Positions 1 to 7,797 of a DNA stretch of 52,523 nt are shown here, piece after piece (within the stretch, counting starts at the first letter, position 1; every line of letters begins with the position of its first letter). The notes below the pieces were generated by a model. That model did no database searches, was not told the origin of the DNA, and saw nothing but the letters and a program-made list of their open reading frames with translations. Made by a program: the position numbers and the translations under genes. This DNA comes from Betaproteobacteria bacterium (GTDB lineage Bacteria; Pseudomonadota; Gammaproteobacteria; Burkholderiales; Burkholderiaceae): assembly GCA_018969885.1 (NCBI GenBank), contig JAGWXN010000001.1:1-52523 (forward strand), written 5' to 3'.

Positions 1-96
1 GGGACCATCCGTGCCATGACCCGTGGCACCGTCACTGAAAGCTGGGCGAAGACCAACCATCCGCTCTGGCATCAGGAGGTCACCAAGGGCCGGTAA
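1..96 (+). CDS. fdoI: Formate dehydrogenase cytochrome b (gamma) subunit, 3' end only
   Basis: Only the last 31 codons are in the window, ending at TAA 94-96. The frame reads GTIRAMTRGTVTESWAKTN followed by HPLWHQEVTKGR. This matches the C-terminus of the FdnI/FdoI family, where E. coli has GTITAMVEGWVTSAWAKKHH and then PRWYREVRK. The family protein is the membrane diheme cytochrome b that passes electrons from formate dehydrogenase to quinone. fdhE follows 22 bases later, which fits the usual alpha-beta-gamma-fdhE order. The selenocysteine or cysteine alpha subunit should lie upstream, outside the window. The identification rests on a short tail plus context. Confidence 0.8.
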   Translation, partial: GTIRAMTRGTVTESWAKTNHPLWHQEVTKGR

Positions 97-118
97 GCCC
101 CTGGTTGAGCATCACCCG

Positions 119-1210
119 ATGGGAGTCACAGCCACCGTACGGGTGATGTCGCCCGAAGAAATCGCCGCCCGCTCGGGTGGCGAGACGCCCTACCTGCTCT
201 GGCCAGAGCGCGGTACGCATTTCGCCGAGCGTGAAATGCGGCTGCGCCAACTGGCCGCCAATCACCCCATGCGCGAGTTTCTTCTGTTCGCAGCCGATCT
301 CGCCGGTGCGCAGCAGGCACAGCTTGCCGCTTACCCGGTTGTGGCGTTACCGGATCATGAAGCGCTTGATCGCGCAGCAAGCCGGCTCGCGCCGCCGCTT
401 GCCGCGATCGACTTTCCGCGCGATCCGGCCTGGCGAAGCGAACTCCGTGCACTGCTCGCGCGGCTGCCCGATTCGCTTCCTGCCGCAGCCCGCGACACGA
501 TCGTGCGGGTTGCACGCGCTGAAGACTCCTGGCTGGAGGCGCAGGCCGACTGCCTGCTTGCGGGCGTCACGCGCGGCCTGGATCTGGCAGCTGCCCCGCT
601 GGTGGCGGCCGGGCTACAGGTGTATTTCACGCATCTGCTGCTATCGGTCCAGGCGAGCGCAATCGGCCGCGGCCAGCCCTTTGGCCGCATCGAAGATGAA
701 ACCGTCTGCCCGGCCTGCGCGAGCAAACCGGTGGCAAGCGTCACCCGTAACGCGGGTGATCTGCTGGGCCAGCGCTACCTCGGGTGCTCCATCTGCGGAC
801 TGCAGTGGCACATGGTGCGGATCAAATGCGCGCACTGCCTGTCCACGCAGGGCATCACCTATCAGTCATTGCAGCGCGCGGCCGACGAGCCCGATACCGA
901 GGCGGCAGCCTCGGCGGTCGCGCAGGCCGAGGTCTGCGACAGCTGCGGCCACTATCTCAAGATCTTTCACACTGATCGCGATCCGCATGTCGACGCCGCG
1001 GCCGACGACCTCGCCACCGTCACACTCGACTTGCTGGTTTCAGAGTCGGGCGCGCGCCGCCACGGCGTTAATCTGATGTTGCTCTTCGGTGAGCCCGATC
1101 GCCAGACCGACGACAGCGCAGATGACGAGGCAGAGGGTCACCCGCGAACGAGCACCGAGATATCGGCTGCGGGGCGACCACCCACCCCCCCCGACCCGGG
1201 TCCGCTCTGA
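119..1210 (+). CDS. fdhE: Formate dehydrogenase accessory protein FdhE
   Basis: The 363-residue product belongs to the FdhE family, cytoplasmic factors that bind the formate dehydrogenase catalytic subunit and are needed for its activity. Four CxxC pairs are visible at residues 197/200, 223/226, 237/240 and 273/276, the rubredoxin-like metal-binding knuckles of the family. E. coli FdhE has about 309 residues, so this copy is longer. Part of the excess is an acidic then proline-rich tail of about 40 residues with no recognisable domain. The ATG at 119 was chosen because the similarity-like region begins soon after it. No strong ribosome site is seen, and ATG 146 is an alternative. The TGA overlaps the selA ATG by one base, which indicates translational coupling. 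Confidence 0.9.
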   Translation: MGVTATVRVMSPEEIAARSGGETPYLLWPERGTHFAEREMRLRQLAANHPMREFLLFAADLAGAQQAQLAAYPVVALPDHEALDRAASRLAPPLAAIDFPRDPAWRSELRALLARLPDSLPAAARDTIVRVARAEDSWLEAQADCLLAGVTRGLDLAAAPLVAAGLQVYFTHLLLSVQASAIGRGQPFGRIEDETVCPACASKPVASVTRNAGDLLGQRYLGCSICGLQWHMVRIKCAHCLSTQGITYQSLQRAADEPDTEAAASAVAQAEVCDSCGHYLKIFHTDRDPHVDAAADDLATVTLDLLVSESGARRHGVNLMLLFGEPDRQTDDSADDEAEGHPRTSTEISAAGRPPTPPDPGPL

Positions 1211-2652
1211 TGGACCGGCCCGCGCAATCCGTCGTCGACGGTTCGAAGGCCAGACCAAAAGACCTTCCCTCCATTGACCGACTGCTGCGTGCGCCCGCGG
1301 GCGTAGCGCTCGTCTCCGAGCATGGCCACACGCTGGTGACGGCCGAGGCCCGTGCGCTTCTGGAGCCGCTCCGTGAGCGTGCCCTCGCCGGTACGCTGCC
1401 CATCGCCGAAGTGAGTATGGATTCGCTCATCGGGCAGCTTCACGCCCGCGTGAGCGGGCGGCTCGCGCCGCGTATGCGTCGCGTGATCAACCTCACCGGC
1501 ACGGTAATTCACACGAATCTCGGCCGTGCAGTCCTGGCCCCCGAGGCGCTCGCCCACCTCGCAGCGATGATGACAGGGCCGAACAACCTCGAATATGACC
1601 TCGCCTCGGGCGGGCGTGGCGATCGCGACGCCATCGTGGAGGAGTTGCTCTGCACGATCACCGGCGCGCAGGCCGCCACCCTCGTCAACAACAATGCAGC
1701 GGCCGTGGTGCTCACGCTGGCTGCCTTTGCGCGTGGCCGCGAAGTAATCGTCTCGCGCGGCGAACTGGTCGAGATCGGCGGGGCCTTCCGCATGCCTGAT
1801 GTGATGGCAAGCGCGGGAGCGAAGATGGTTGAGGTCGGCACCACCAACCGCACGCATCTGCGCGACTACGAAGCGGCCATCGGCCCACGCACCGCGCTGC
1901 TCATGAAGGTGCACACCAGCAACTATGCAATCCAGGGCTTTTCTGCGAGCGTCGATGAGCGTGAGCTGGCTTCGCTCGCGCATGCACGCGGCCTGTCGGT
2001 GGCCACCGATCTGGGCAGTGGGTCGCTGGTGGATCTTGCGCGCTGGGGGCTGCCTCGTGAACCGCTCCCCCAGGAAAAACTCGCTGCCGGCTGCGATGTC
2101 GTCACCTTCAGTGGCGATAAGCTTCTGGGTGGTCCGCAGGCGGGGCTTATCGTTGGTTCGCGTGAGGCGATTGCCCGCATCCGTCGACACCCCATGAAGC
2201 GCGCGTTTCGCATGAGCAAACTTCCGCTCGCCGCGCTCGAGGCCACCCTGCGACTCTATCTGCGTCCCGAACGTCTCGAGCAGGATCTGCCAACGCTCAG
2301 GCTCCTCACGCGGCCGCTCGATGCGATTCGCGGCTGCGCCGAGCGGCTTCTGCCAGCGCTCGCCGACGCGGTCGGACCACGGTTCACGGTTCGGACCTGC
2401 GAGCTTCTCGGACAGATCGGATCGGGGTCGCTGCCGGTAGAGAGCCTGCGCTCGGCAGGCCTTGCGATCGCACCGGTCCAGAAGCGGGGTGCAGGGCGCG
2501 CGCTTGAATCGCTTGAGCAGGCCCTGCGCGCACTCGATCGCCCGGTGATCGGCCGGATCGCCGAGCAGCGACTGCTCCTCGATTGCCGCTGTCTTGAAGA
2601 TGAAACCGAGCTCGGGTCACAGTTGCCCGAGCTCGCCCGGCTCCTGTCGTGA
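1210..2652 (+). CDS. selA: L-seryl-tRNA(Sec) selenium transferase SelA
   Basis: SelA converts seryl-tRNA(Sec) to selenocysteyl-tRNA(Sec) using selenophosphate and pyridoxal phosphate. The 480-residue length suits the family. The PLP-binding lysine is K304 in FSGDKLLGGPQAG. The conserved INLTGTVIHTNLGRA segment lies near residues 93-107. The gene starts inside the fdhE stop and ends inside the selB start (GTGA), so fdhE-selA-selB read as one operon. The selenophosphate synthetase gene selD is not in this window and must be elsewhere if the pathway is complete. Confidence 0.97.
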   Translation: MDRPAQSVVDGSKARPKDLPSIDRLLRAPAGVALVSEHGHTLVTAEARALLEPLRERALAGTLPIAEVSMDSLIGQLHARVSGRLAPRMRRVINLTGTVIHTNLGRAVLAPEALAHLAAMMTGPNNLEYDLASGGRGDRDAIVEELLCTITGAQAATLVNNNAAAVVLTLAAFARGREVIVSRGELVEIGGAFRMPDVMASAGAKMVEVGTTNRTHLRDYEAAIGPRTALLMKVHTSNYAIQGFSASVDERELASLAHARGLSVATDLGSGSLVDLARWGLPREPLPQEKLAAGCDVVTFSGDKLLGGPQAGLIVGSREAIARIRRHPMKRAFRMSKLPLAALEATLRLYLRPERLEQDLPTLRLLTRPLDAIRGCAERLLPALADAVGPRFTVRTCELLGQIGSGSLPVESLRSAGLAIAPVQKRGAGRALESLEQALRALDRPVIGRIAEQRLLLDCRCLEDETELGSQLPELARLLS

Positions 2653-4613
2653 TCATCGGCACTGCGGGTCATATCGACCACGGCAAGACCACGCTGGTGC
2701 GCGCGCTCACTGGCGTCGATACCGACCGGCTGCCCGAAGAAAAGCGTCGCGGCATCAGCATCGAGCTGGGCTATGCGTTTCTCGATGCGCCCGGCGGCAT
2801 GCGCCTGGGCTTCATCGATGTACCGGGCCACGAGCGTCTGGTTCACACCATGCTGAGCGGCGCCACGGGGATGGATCATGCGCTCATGCTGGTGGCCGCC
2901 GATGATGGCGTGATGCCGCAGACGCGCGAACACTTCGCCATTCTTGAACTGCTCGCAGTGCCCGCAGCAAGCTTCGTGATCACCAAGACCGATCGCGCCG
3001 ACCCGCCGCAGCTCAAGCGCGTACGCGAACAACTCGCGGCGCTTGCAGCGGGCACCCGCTTGGCCGAGGCACCGATTTTTCAGGTGAGCGCGCAAACCGG
3101 TGAGGGGGTCACGGCACTTCGCGATGCACTCCTTGCACGCGCTGAGCATGCCTCACGCGAAGCGACCGCTCAGCAAGGCTTTCGGATTGCAATCGACCGC
3201 GTCTTCGTGGTCGAGGGTACTGGCACGGTGGTAACGGGGACCGTCCATGCGGGGCAGGTGCAGGCGGGCGACGAACTGGTGGGCGTGCCCGGCGGGGGCC
3301 TCACGCTTCGGGCCCGGGTCCGGAGTGTTCACGCGCAAAACCGCGCGGTTCTCTCTGCCCACGCGGGCGAGCGCTGTGCGCTCGGGCTCGCCGGTGTGAA
3401 CCGCGAAAGTCTGCGCCGTGGCCAGTGGCTGGTGGCCCCGCCGATCGCACTTTCCACCCGCCGGATCGACGCCACGCTGAGGCTATGGAAAGAGGAGCCC
3501 CGCGCGCTGCGCGCGGGCACCCCGGTACATGTTCATCTGGGCGCCACCTCAGTGACCGGAACGGTGGCGCTGCTTGATGCAGGCGAGGCGCTTGCACCGG
3601 GTGGCACTGCGCGCGTACAGCTCGCCCTCCACGATGAGGTCGCCGCCTGGCGTGGCGATCGCGTGGTGCTGCGCGATGCTTCGGCGAGTCGCACGATCGC
3701 GGGCGGCAGCGTGCTCGATCCCTTTGCACCCGCACGCTACCGCCGCACCCCGCAGCGGCTGGCCGAACTCGATGCGATCGCGTTGGCTGATCGCGCAGCC
3801 CGACATACCGCGCGGATTGCCGCCGCGCCAAACGGCATCGATCTGGCGCAGGTCTATCGGGCCGAAGGGTCGGTGCCCGACTCGGAGCCGATTGCTGCAC
3901 ACGATCGGCTCGCACACGCCGACACCACAGCCGGCCAGGAAGAAAGCGCGAGCCCTCTGGCGGCACGCGACGGCGAGGCGATCTTCGCGCTCAGCGCTCC
4001 TCACAGGGATCTGCACGCCGGGCAGGCGCTTGCCATGCTCGCCCACTATCACGAACAGCACCCCGACGAATTGGGTCCAGACAGCGCGCGCCTTCGCCGA
4101 CTGGCCGCGCCAAGGCTTGCCGAGCCGCTGTGGCGAGCGCTCCTCCAGCAACTGCAGCGGAACGCCCGAATCGCCCTTCGCGGCAGCTTTGTCCATTTGC
4201 CTGAGCACGGTGTGCGGCTCTCAGCGGTGGACGAGCGGATCGCACAGACGATCGCACCCATGCTGGCGGTCGCCGGCTATGAGGGCGCGTGGGCGCGCGA
4301 TCTGGCCCGCGATGCTGGCGAGAGCGAACCGCTTCTGCGGGTGGCGGTGGCGCGCCTTGCACAGCGCGGGGATCTGCACCAGGTCGTACGCGATCTGGTC
4401 TACGATACGGCGACCCTGCGACGGCTCGCAGCCATCGCAAGAGATCTCGCCACGGCCAACGGGGCGGTTACCGCAGCAGCCTTTCGCGACGCCACAGCAC
4501 TCGGCAGAAAACGGGCAATTCAGATTCTGGAATACTTCGATCGGGCCGGACTCCTGCGGCGAGTGGGCGATGAGCATCGACTTCGTACCGACAGCCGGCT
4601 GTTTCTTGACTGA
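2649..4613 (+). CDS. selB: Selenocysteine-specific elongation factor SelB
   Basis: SelB is the EF-Tu-like GTPase that brings selenocysteyl-tRNA to UGA codons marked by a SECIS hairpin. The 654-residue protein shows G1 GHIDHGKT at 7-14, G3 DVPGH at 57-61 and G4 TKTD at 112-115. These are followed by the beta-barrel domains and a C-terminal region of winged-helix type that binds the SECIS RNA. A GTG start at 2649 overlaps the selA stop by four bases. E. coli SelB has 614 residues, so this is slightly longer. The tRNA gene selC begins 34 bases after its stop, with no terminator-like hairpin between them. Confidence 0.97.
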   Translation: MIIGTAGHIDHGKTTLVRALTGVDTDRLPEEKRRGISIELGYAFLDAPGGMRLGFIDVPGHERLVHTMLSGATGMDHALMLVAADDGVMPQTREHFAILELLAVPAASFVITKTDRADPPQLKRVREQLAALAAGTRLAEAPIFQVSAQTGEGVTALRDALLARAEHASREATAQQGFRIAIDRVFVVEGTGTVVTGTVHAGQVQAGDELVGVPGGGLTLRARVRSVHAQNRAVLSAHAGERCALGLAGVNRESLRRGQWLVAPPIALSTRRIDATLRLWKEEPRALRAGTPVHVHLGATSVTGTVALLDAGEALAPGGTARVQLALHDEVAAWRGDRVVLRDASASRTIAGGSVLDPFAPARYRRTPQRLAELDAIALADRAARHTARIAAAPNGIDLAQVYRAEGSVPDSEPIAAHDRLAHADTTAGQEESASPLAARDGEAIFALSAPHRDLHAGQALAMLAHYHEQHPDELGPDSARLRRLAAPRLAEPLWRALLQQLQRNARIALRGSFVHLPEHGVRLSAVDERIAQTIAPMLAVAGYEGAWARDLARDAGESEPLLRVAVARLAQRGDLHQVVRDLVYDTATLRRLAAIARDLATANGAVTAAAFRDATALGRKRAIQILEYFDRAGLLRRVGDEHRLRTDSRLFLD

Positions 4614-4647
4614 CAGGAGCGCGCAGACCGTTTTTCATGCAAACCTC

Positions 4648-4743
4648 GGAGGGGAAACGATCCTGGTGGGTCGGCCGGGCTTCAAACCCGGTGGGTGGCG
4701 CCACGCGCCGCCGGGTGGGTTCGACTCCCATTCCCCTCCGCCA
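4648..4743 (+). tRNA. selC: tRNA-Sec (anticodon TCA)
   Basis: The 96-base sequence folds as a bacterial selenocysteine tRNA. An 8-bp acceptor stem (GGAGGGGA, 4648-4655, with TCCCCTCC, 4732-4739) is followed by the encoded GCCA end. The D-stem has 6 bp (CGATCC with GGGTCG) around a 4-base loop. The anticodon stem CCGGG/CCCGG encloses CTTCAAA with anticodon TCA at 4682-4684. A long variable arm (7 bp, 4694-4700 with 4706-4712) precedes the T-arm with TTCGACT. The 8+5 acceptor/T-stem, 6-bp D-stem and long variable arm are all hallmarks of tRNA-Sec. It lies between selB and the next coding region, 24 bases before that ATG. Confidence 0.98.
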
Positions 4744-4767
4744 ATCGCCTGATGACGGTGGCATCCC

Positions 4768-5205
4768 ATGAGTACTGCGCGTTTCGAAGCCTTCGCCTTC
4801 CCAGCCGATCTGCACTATCTGATCGAGCATCAGGTCTGGGCGCGGCTCGCACCCGACGGCACCGCCACAGTGGGCATCACCTCGCTCGGCATCGCGCTCG
4901 CTGGCGAGATCTACATGTGTCGGGCCAAAGCGGTAGGCATGGAGATCGAGCAGGGGAAGTCGGTCGCGGTGGTTGAGCTCGCAAAATCGATCGTGTCGGT
5001 GAAGTCACCCCTCTCGGGTACGGTCATCGAAACCAATCCCCGTTTGCCGGACACCCCCGAAATCGTGCACACCGATCCCTATGGCGAGGGCTGGATCGCG
5101 CGGATCCGGCCTGCGGCACTCGATCACGAGCAAGCGGCGCTGCTCCACGGCGAGGGCGTGAGGGCCGCCATGGCCGAGCACGCGCGACTCTATCGGATCG
5201 ACTGA
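4768..5205 (+). CDS. GcvH-like lipoyl-carrier protein (orphan, not with gcvT/gcvP)
   Basis: The 145-residue product aligns by eye with glycine cleavage H protein along its core. It has DGTATVGITSLG near residues 30-41, the lipoyl loop with candidate lipoylated lysine K73 in VELAKSIVSVKSPLSG, and TDPYGEGWI near 102-110. In E. coli GcvH the loop reads ESVKAASD, so the lysine is kept but its flanks differ. No gcvT or gcvP is nearby. The gene follows selC by 24 bases and is followed after one base by a DsrE-like gene. GcvH-like lipoate-binding proteins working outside glycine cleavage are known from sHdr sulfur-oxidation clusters. A related sulfur or selenium carrier role is my inference, and a plain H protein in an odd location remains possible. 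Confidence 0.8.
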   Translation: MSTARFEAFAFPADLHYLIEHQVWARLAPDGTATVGITSLGIALAGEIYMCRAKAVGMEIEQGKSVAVVELAKSIVSVKSPLSGTVIETNPRLPDTPEIVHTDPYGEGWIARIRPAALDHEQAALLHGEGVRAAMAEHARLYRID

Positions 5206-5206
5206 C

Positions 5207-5614
5207 GTGACGCAGGCAAGCGGATTCATCGACCACCAGGTTGCCGGTGTAGCGATCCTTCTCTGGGTGACCGACCCGCGGTCGCCCGAGCGACTCGCCA
5301 CGCCGTTCTTTCATGCTGCGGCGGCCGCCGCCATGGATATTCCGGTCGAGATGTTTTTCAGCGCAGCGAGCGTGAAGCTTCTTGCCCCCGGCGTCGCCGC
5401 AGCGCTCAGGCCCAACCCCCAGCACCCCAAGACTGTGCTCGACTCCATTCGCGAGGCGACGCAGCTGGGCGCACGGCTTTTTGCCTGTAGCGACGCACTC
5501 GCCGCGCACGGCCTCGCCGCAACCGCGCTGATCCCGGAATGCGAGGGCCGCGGTGGGGCGGTGCAGTTCATGGCGCGCGCCGCCGATCAGCGCTGGCGCG
5601 CCCTGGTATTCTGA
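5207..5614 (+). CDS. DsrE-like small protein, possible sulfur carrier
   Basis: This is a 135-residue protein with an alternating helix/strand pattern. A single conserved-looking cysteine, C94 in ARLFACSDALAAHGL, resembles the ACxxxxxxxG segment of DsrE/DsrE-like proteins, where the cysteine carries persulfide sulfur. A second cysteine lies near the C-terminus in PECEGRGG. The GTG start at 5207 is one base past the stop of the lipoyl-carrier gene, so the two are almost certainly co-translated. A nitroreductase follows 24 bases later. The family assignment is from pattern recognition only. If correct, the protein may hand sulfur or selenium to a partner, which is inference. Confidence 0.6.
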   Translation: MTQASGFIDHQVAGVAILLWVTDPRSPERLATPFFHAAAAAAMDIPVEMFFSAASVKLLAPGVAAALRPNPQHPKTVLDSIREATQLGARLFACSDALAAHGLAATALIPECEGRGGAVQFMARAADQRWRALVF

Positions 5615-5638
5615 TCAAGTCCCGACGACTGAGCCGCC

Positions 5639-6223
5639 ATGCCCGACGCCCTATCCAATGAGCCCCTGCGGCTGCTCACCACACGCCACTCACTCGGTAT
5701 CAAACATCTGTCCGAGCCCGGCCCCGATGACCTTGCGCTCGCGCAGATGGCCGCGGCTGCGCTCAAGGCACCCGACCACGCCGAGCTGGTTCCCTTTCGC
5801 TTCAGCGTGATTCGCGGTGCGGCACGCGAGCGACTGGCTCTGCTCTTCGCACAGGCGGCCCGCGAGGCCGGCAAAGACGAAACCGGGGCGCAGCTCGATG
5901 CCGAGCGCGCGCGCCGAGCGCCGGTGAGCGTAGCGCTCACCGCCCGCATCGACCTTGGCCACCCGCTGGTGCCCGCCCATGAGCAATGGATTGCGGTGGG
6001 CGGCGCCTTGACCAATTTTTTGAACGCCGCCCACGCGCTGGGCTACGCCGGCAAGATGCTGTCGGGCGCCAAGGTTCGCGACCCCCTGCTCGCACGCGCG
6101 TTCTGTGCACCAGGCGAAACCCTGGTCGGCTGGATCGCGCTCGGCACGGCCACCCGCCCGCCTTCCAGCCGCGCGCCCAAGGCGCTCGCCCGCGACGTCT
6201 GGTCCGATTGGCAAGGCGCGTGA
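5639..6223 (+). CDS. YdjA-like nitroreductase family protein
   Basis: The 194-residue product resembles E. coli YdjA, a small FMN-dependent nitroreductase-fold protein. An N-terminal LLTTRHS stretch corresponds to the family LLxxRxS motif. KAPDHAELVPFRFSVI corresponds to the YdjA segment with APDHKSMQPWHFFVI. A C-terminal LVGWIALGT resembles IVGFLYLGT. The physiological substrate of YdjA is unknown. In E. coli ydjA lies directly upstream of selD, so association with selenium genes recurs here in a different arrangement. The last four bases overlap the GTG start of the transporter gene. Confidence 0.85.
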   Translation: MPDALSNEPLRLLTTRHSLGIKHLSEPGPDDLALAQMAAAALKAPDHAELVPFRFSVIRGAARERLALLFAQAAREAGKDETGAQLDAERARRAPVSVALTARIDLGHPLVPAHEQWIAVGGALTNFLNAAHALGYAGKMLSGAKVRDPLLARAFCAPGETLVGWIALGTATRPPSSRAPKALARDVWSDWQGA

Positions 6224-7122
6224 GCGCCGCGCCCCCTCGAAGCGGTCCGGCGCTGCTCGCGCTGCTGTTCAACGCCACGATCTGGGGCCTGTCGTGGTGG
6301 CCGCTACGCTATCTCTCGGAGCGGGGTCTGCACGGGCTCTGGGCCACCGCCATCGTCTTTCTGATCGGTAGTGTCGGCATCGCCCTGCTGTGGCGCAGCG
6401 CCCTTGCTCAGCTCCTGTCCGACCGCCGAATGTGGGTGCTTGCCCTCGCTGCGGGGCTTACCAATGCTTGCTTTAATTGGGGCATGACAGTTGGGGAAGT
6501 GCTCCGCGTCGTCCTGCTTTTTTATCTCATGCCGGTCTGGACCCTGCTGCTTGCCCGCTGGCTGCTCGCCGAGCCGATCACCACGGGGGCAGCGCTTCGC
6601 GCAGTGGTTGCGATCGTAGGGGCTGCCGTGGTGCTGTGGGAGCCCGGTGCAGGGGTCCCCTGGCCTACTTCGCTCGGCGACTGGCTGGGGGTGGCGGGCG
6701 GCGCAGGTTTCGCCTGGCTGAACGTGCAGCTGCGCGGTCTGGGCGAGGCCCCGGCCACCGCGCGGGCGTTGGCCATGAGCGTTGGATCGGCGCTGGTGCC
6801 CGCCGGGGTAGGCGTCGCGCTGATGGCGGTCAGCATGATCAGCGCGCCGCCTGTGAACGACTTCGCGTGGCTACCCGGTTCGATCGTCCTCGCGGTGATC
6901 CTGCTGATCGCCAACGCCGCGCTACAGTTTGGCGCCCCCCGGCTCCCCACCCGCGTGACCGCGATCGTGATGCTCACCGAGGTCCCGGTCGCCGCGCTGT
7001 CGAGCGTCCTGATCGCAGGCGAGACACTGCGCCCGCACGTCCTTGCGGGCGGGGCACTGATTGTGCTGGCGAGCCTCGCAGCCGCGCTCTCGCTTCGGCC
7101 GCGCAAGGACAAAACCGCCTGA
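6220..7122 (+). CDS. EamA/DMT family transporter
   Basis: The 300-residue, strongly hydrophobic protein has about ten predicted membrane segments in two repeats, as in drug/metabolite transporters of the EamA type. The first repeat opens with FNATIWGLSWWPLRYLSERG. The substrate cannot be deduced. The GTG start at 6220 overlaps the nitroreductase stop (GTGA), which puts it at the end of the selenium block. It may simply be a co-transcribed passenger. Its TGA at 7120-7122 directly abuts the stop of the convergent sco gene, with no base between them. Confidence 0.85.
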   Translation: MSAAPPRSGPALLALLFNATIWGLSWWPLRYLSERGLHGLWATAIVFLIGSVGIALLWRSALAQLLSDRRMWVLALAAGLTNACFNWGMTVGEVLRVVLLFYLMPVWTLLLARWLLAEPITTGAALRAVVAIVGAAVVLWEPGAGVPWPTSLGDWLGVAGGAGFAWLNVQLRGLGEAPATARALAMSVGSALVPAGVGVALMAVSMISAPPVNDFAWLPGSIVLAVILLIANAALQFGAPRLPTRVTAIVMLTEVPVAALSSVLIAGETLRPHVLAGGALIVLASLAAALSLRPRKDKTA

Positions 7123-7797
7123 CTAGCGCTCGCTCAGCAGGCGCCGCAGATCGGCCTCAATGGCCTCAGCCTGCGAGCCATGCCGGATCATGAGGCGCAC
7201 GCGCGAGCGCCGGTCAAAGACAAAGCTCCCCGCGCTATGGTCGACCGTGTAGCTACCCGGTGTTTTGCCGGGCACTTTCTGATAGACCACCCGAAAAGCC
7301 CGCGCGGTGCGGGCCGTGGCTTCCGCATCCCCCCACAAACCAATGAAATCGGGATGGAAGGCGGGAACATAGTGCGACAGCAGGTCCTGCGTATCGCGTT
7401 CAGGGTCAACGGTGATGAAAGCGACCCGAACCTGCTCGGCAAGCGGACCCAGGCGTCGCATGACCTCGGCCATTTCTGCCATGGTCGTGGGGCAGACATC
7501 AGGACATTGGGTATAGCCGAAAAACACCAGGAGGAGCTTGCCGGAGAAATCTTCCAGCCGGGTTCGGCGCCCCCGATGATCGGTGAGTTCGAACCCCTTC
7601 GCGAAGTCTGCGCCCGTGATGTCGATCGCGCGAAATCCGGACTGCCGGCCGCAGCCGGCCAGGCCCCCCAGGCCGAGCGCTGCCGCGATCGCAGGCCCCG
7701 CCAGCCAGCCCCGCGACAACGAACCAGGCACGGTGGCAACCCCCGCGCGCAGCAGCAACCGACGCCTCAACGAGCGCGCCTTGGTAGAGGCCAACAT
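7123..7797 (-). CDS. sco1: SCO1/SenC family copper chaperone, probable lipoprotein
   Basis: The 224-residue thioredoxin-fold protein has the SCO copper ligands CPDVC (C98 and C102) and a distant H187 in YTVDHSAGSF. SCO proteins deliver copper to, or reduce, the CuA site of cytochrome oxidase subunit II in the periplasm. The N-terminus is arginine-rich, then hydrophobic, and ends in LAGC (C49), a plausible lipobox. The ATG at 7797 overlaps the ctaB stop by one base. An earlier in-frame start would lie inside ctaB and is unlikely. It is the last gene of the oxidase assembly run. Confidence 0.93.
   Translation of the reverse strand: MLASTKARSLRRRLLLRAGVATVPGSLSRGWLAGPAIAAALGLGGLAGCGRQSGFRAIDITGADFAKGFELTDHRGRRTRLEDFSGKLLLVFFGYTQCPDVCPTTMAEMAEVMRRLGPLAEQVRVAFITVDPERDTQDLLSHYVPAFHPDFIGLWGDAEATARTARAFRVVYQKVPGKTPGSYTVDHSAGSFVFDRRSRVRLMIRHGSQAEAIEADLRRLLSER

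Noticed and set aside
1138..2190. 350-codon minus-strand frame opposite selA
   Set aside because: selA on the plus strand has diagnostic PLP and family motifs. The antisense frame has none and reflects base composition.
3574..4752. 392-codon plus-strand frame running through selB and selC
   Set aside because: It is a shifted frame of selB, rich in Arg, Ser and Pro, and runs through the tRNA gene.
4768..5205. Part of a glycine cleavage operon
   Set aside because: No gcvT or gcvP lies on either side. The neighbours are selenium-related and DsrE-like genes.
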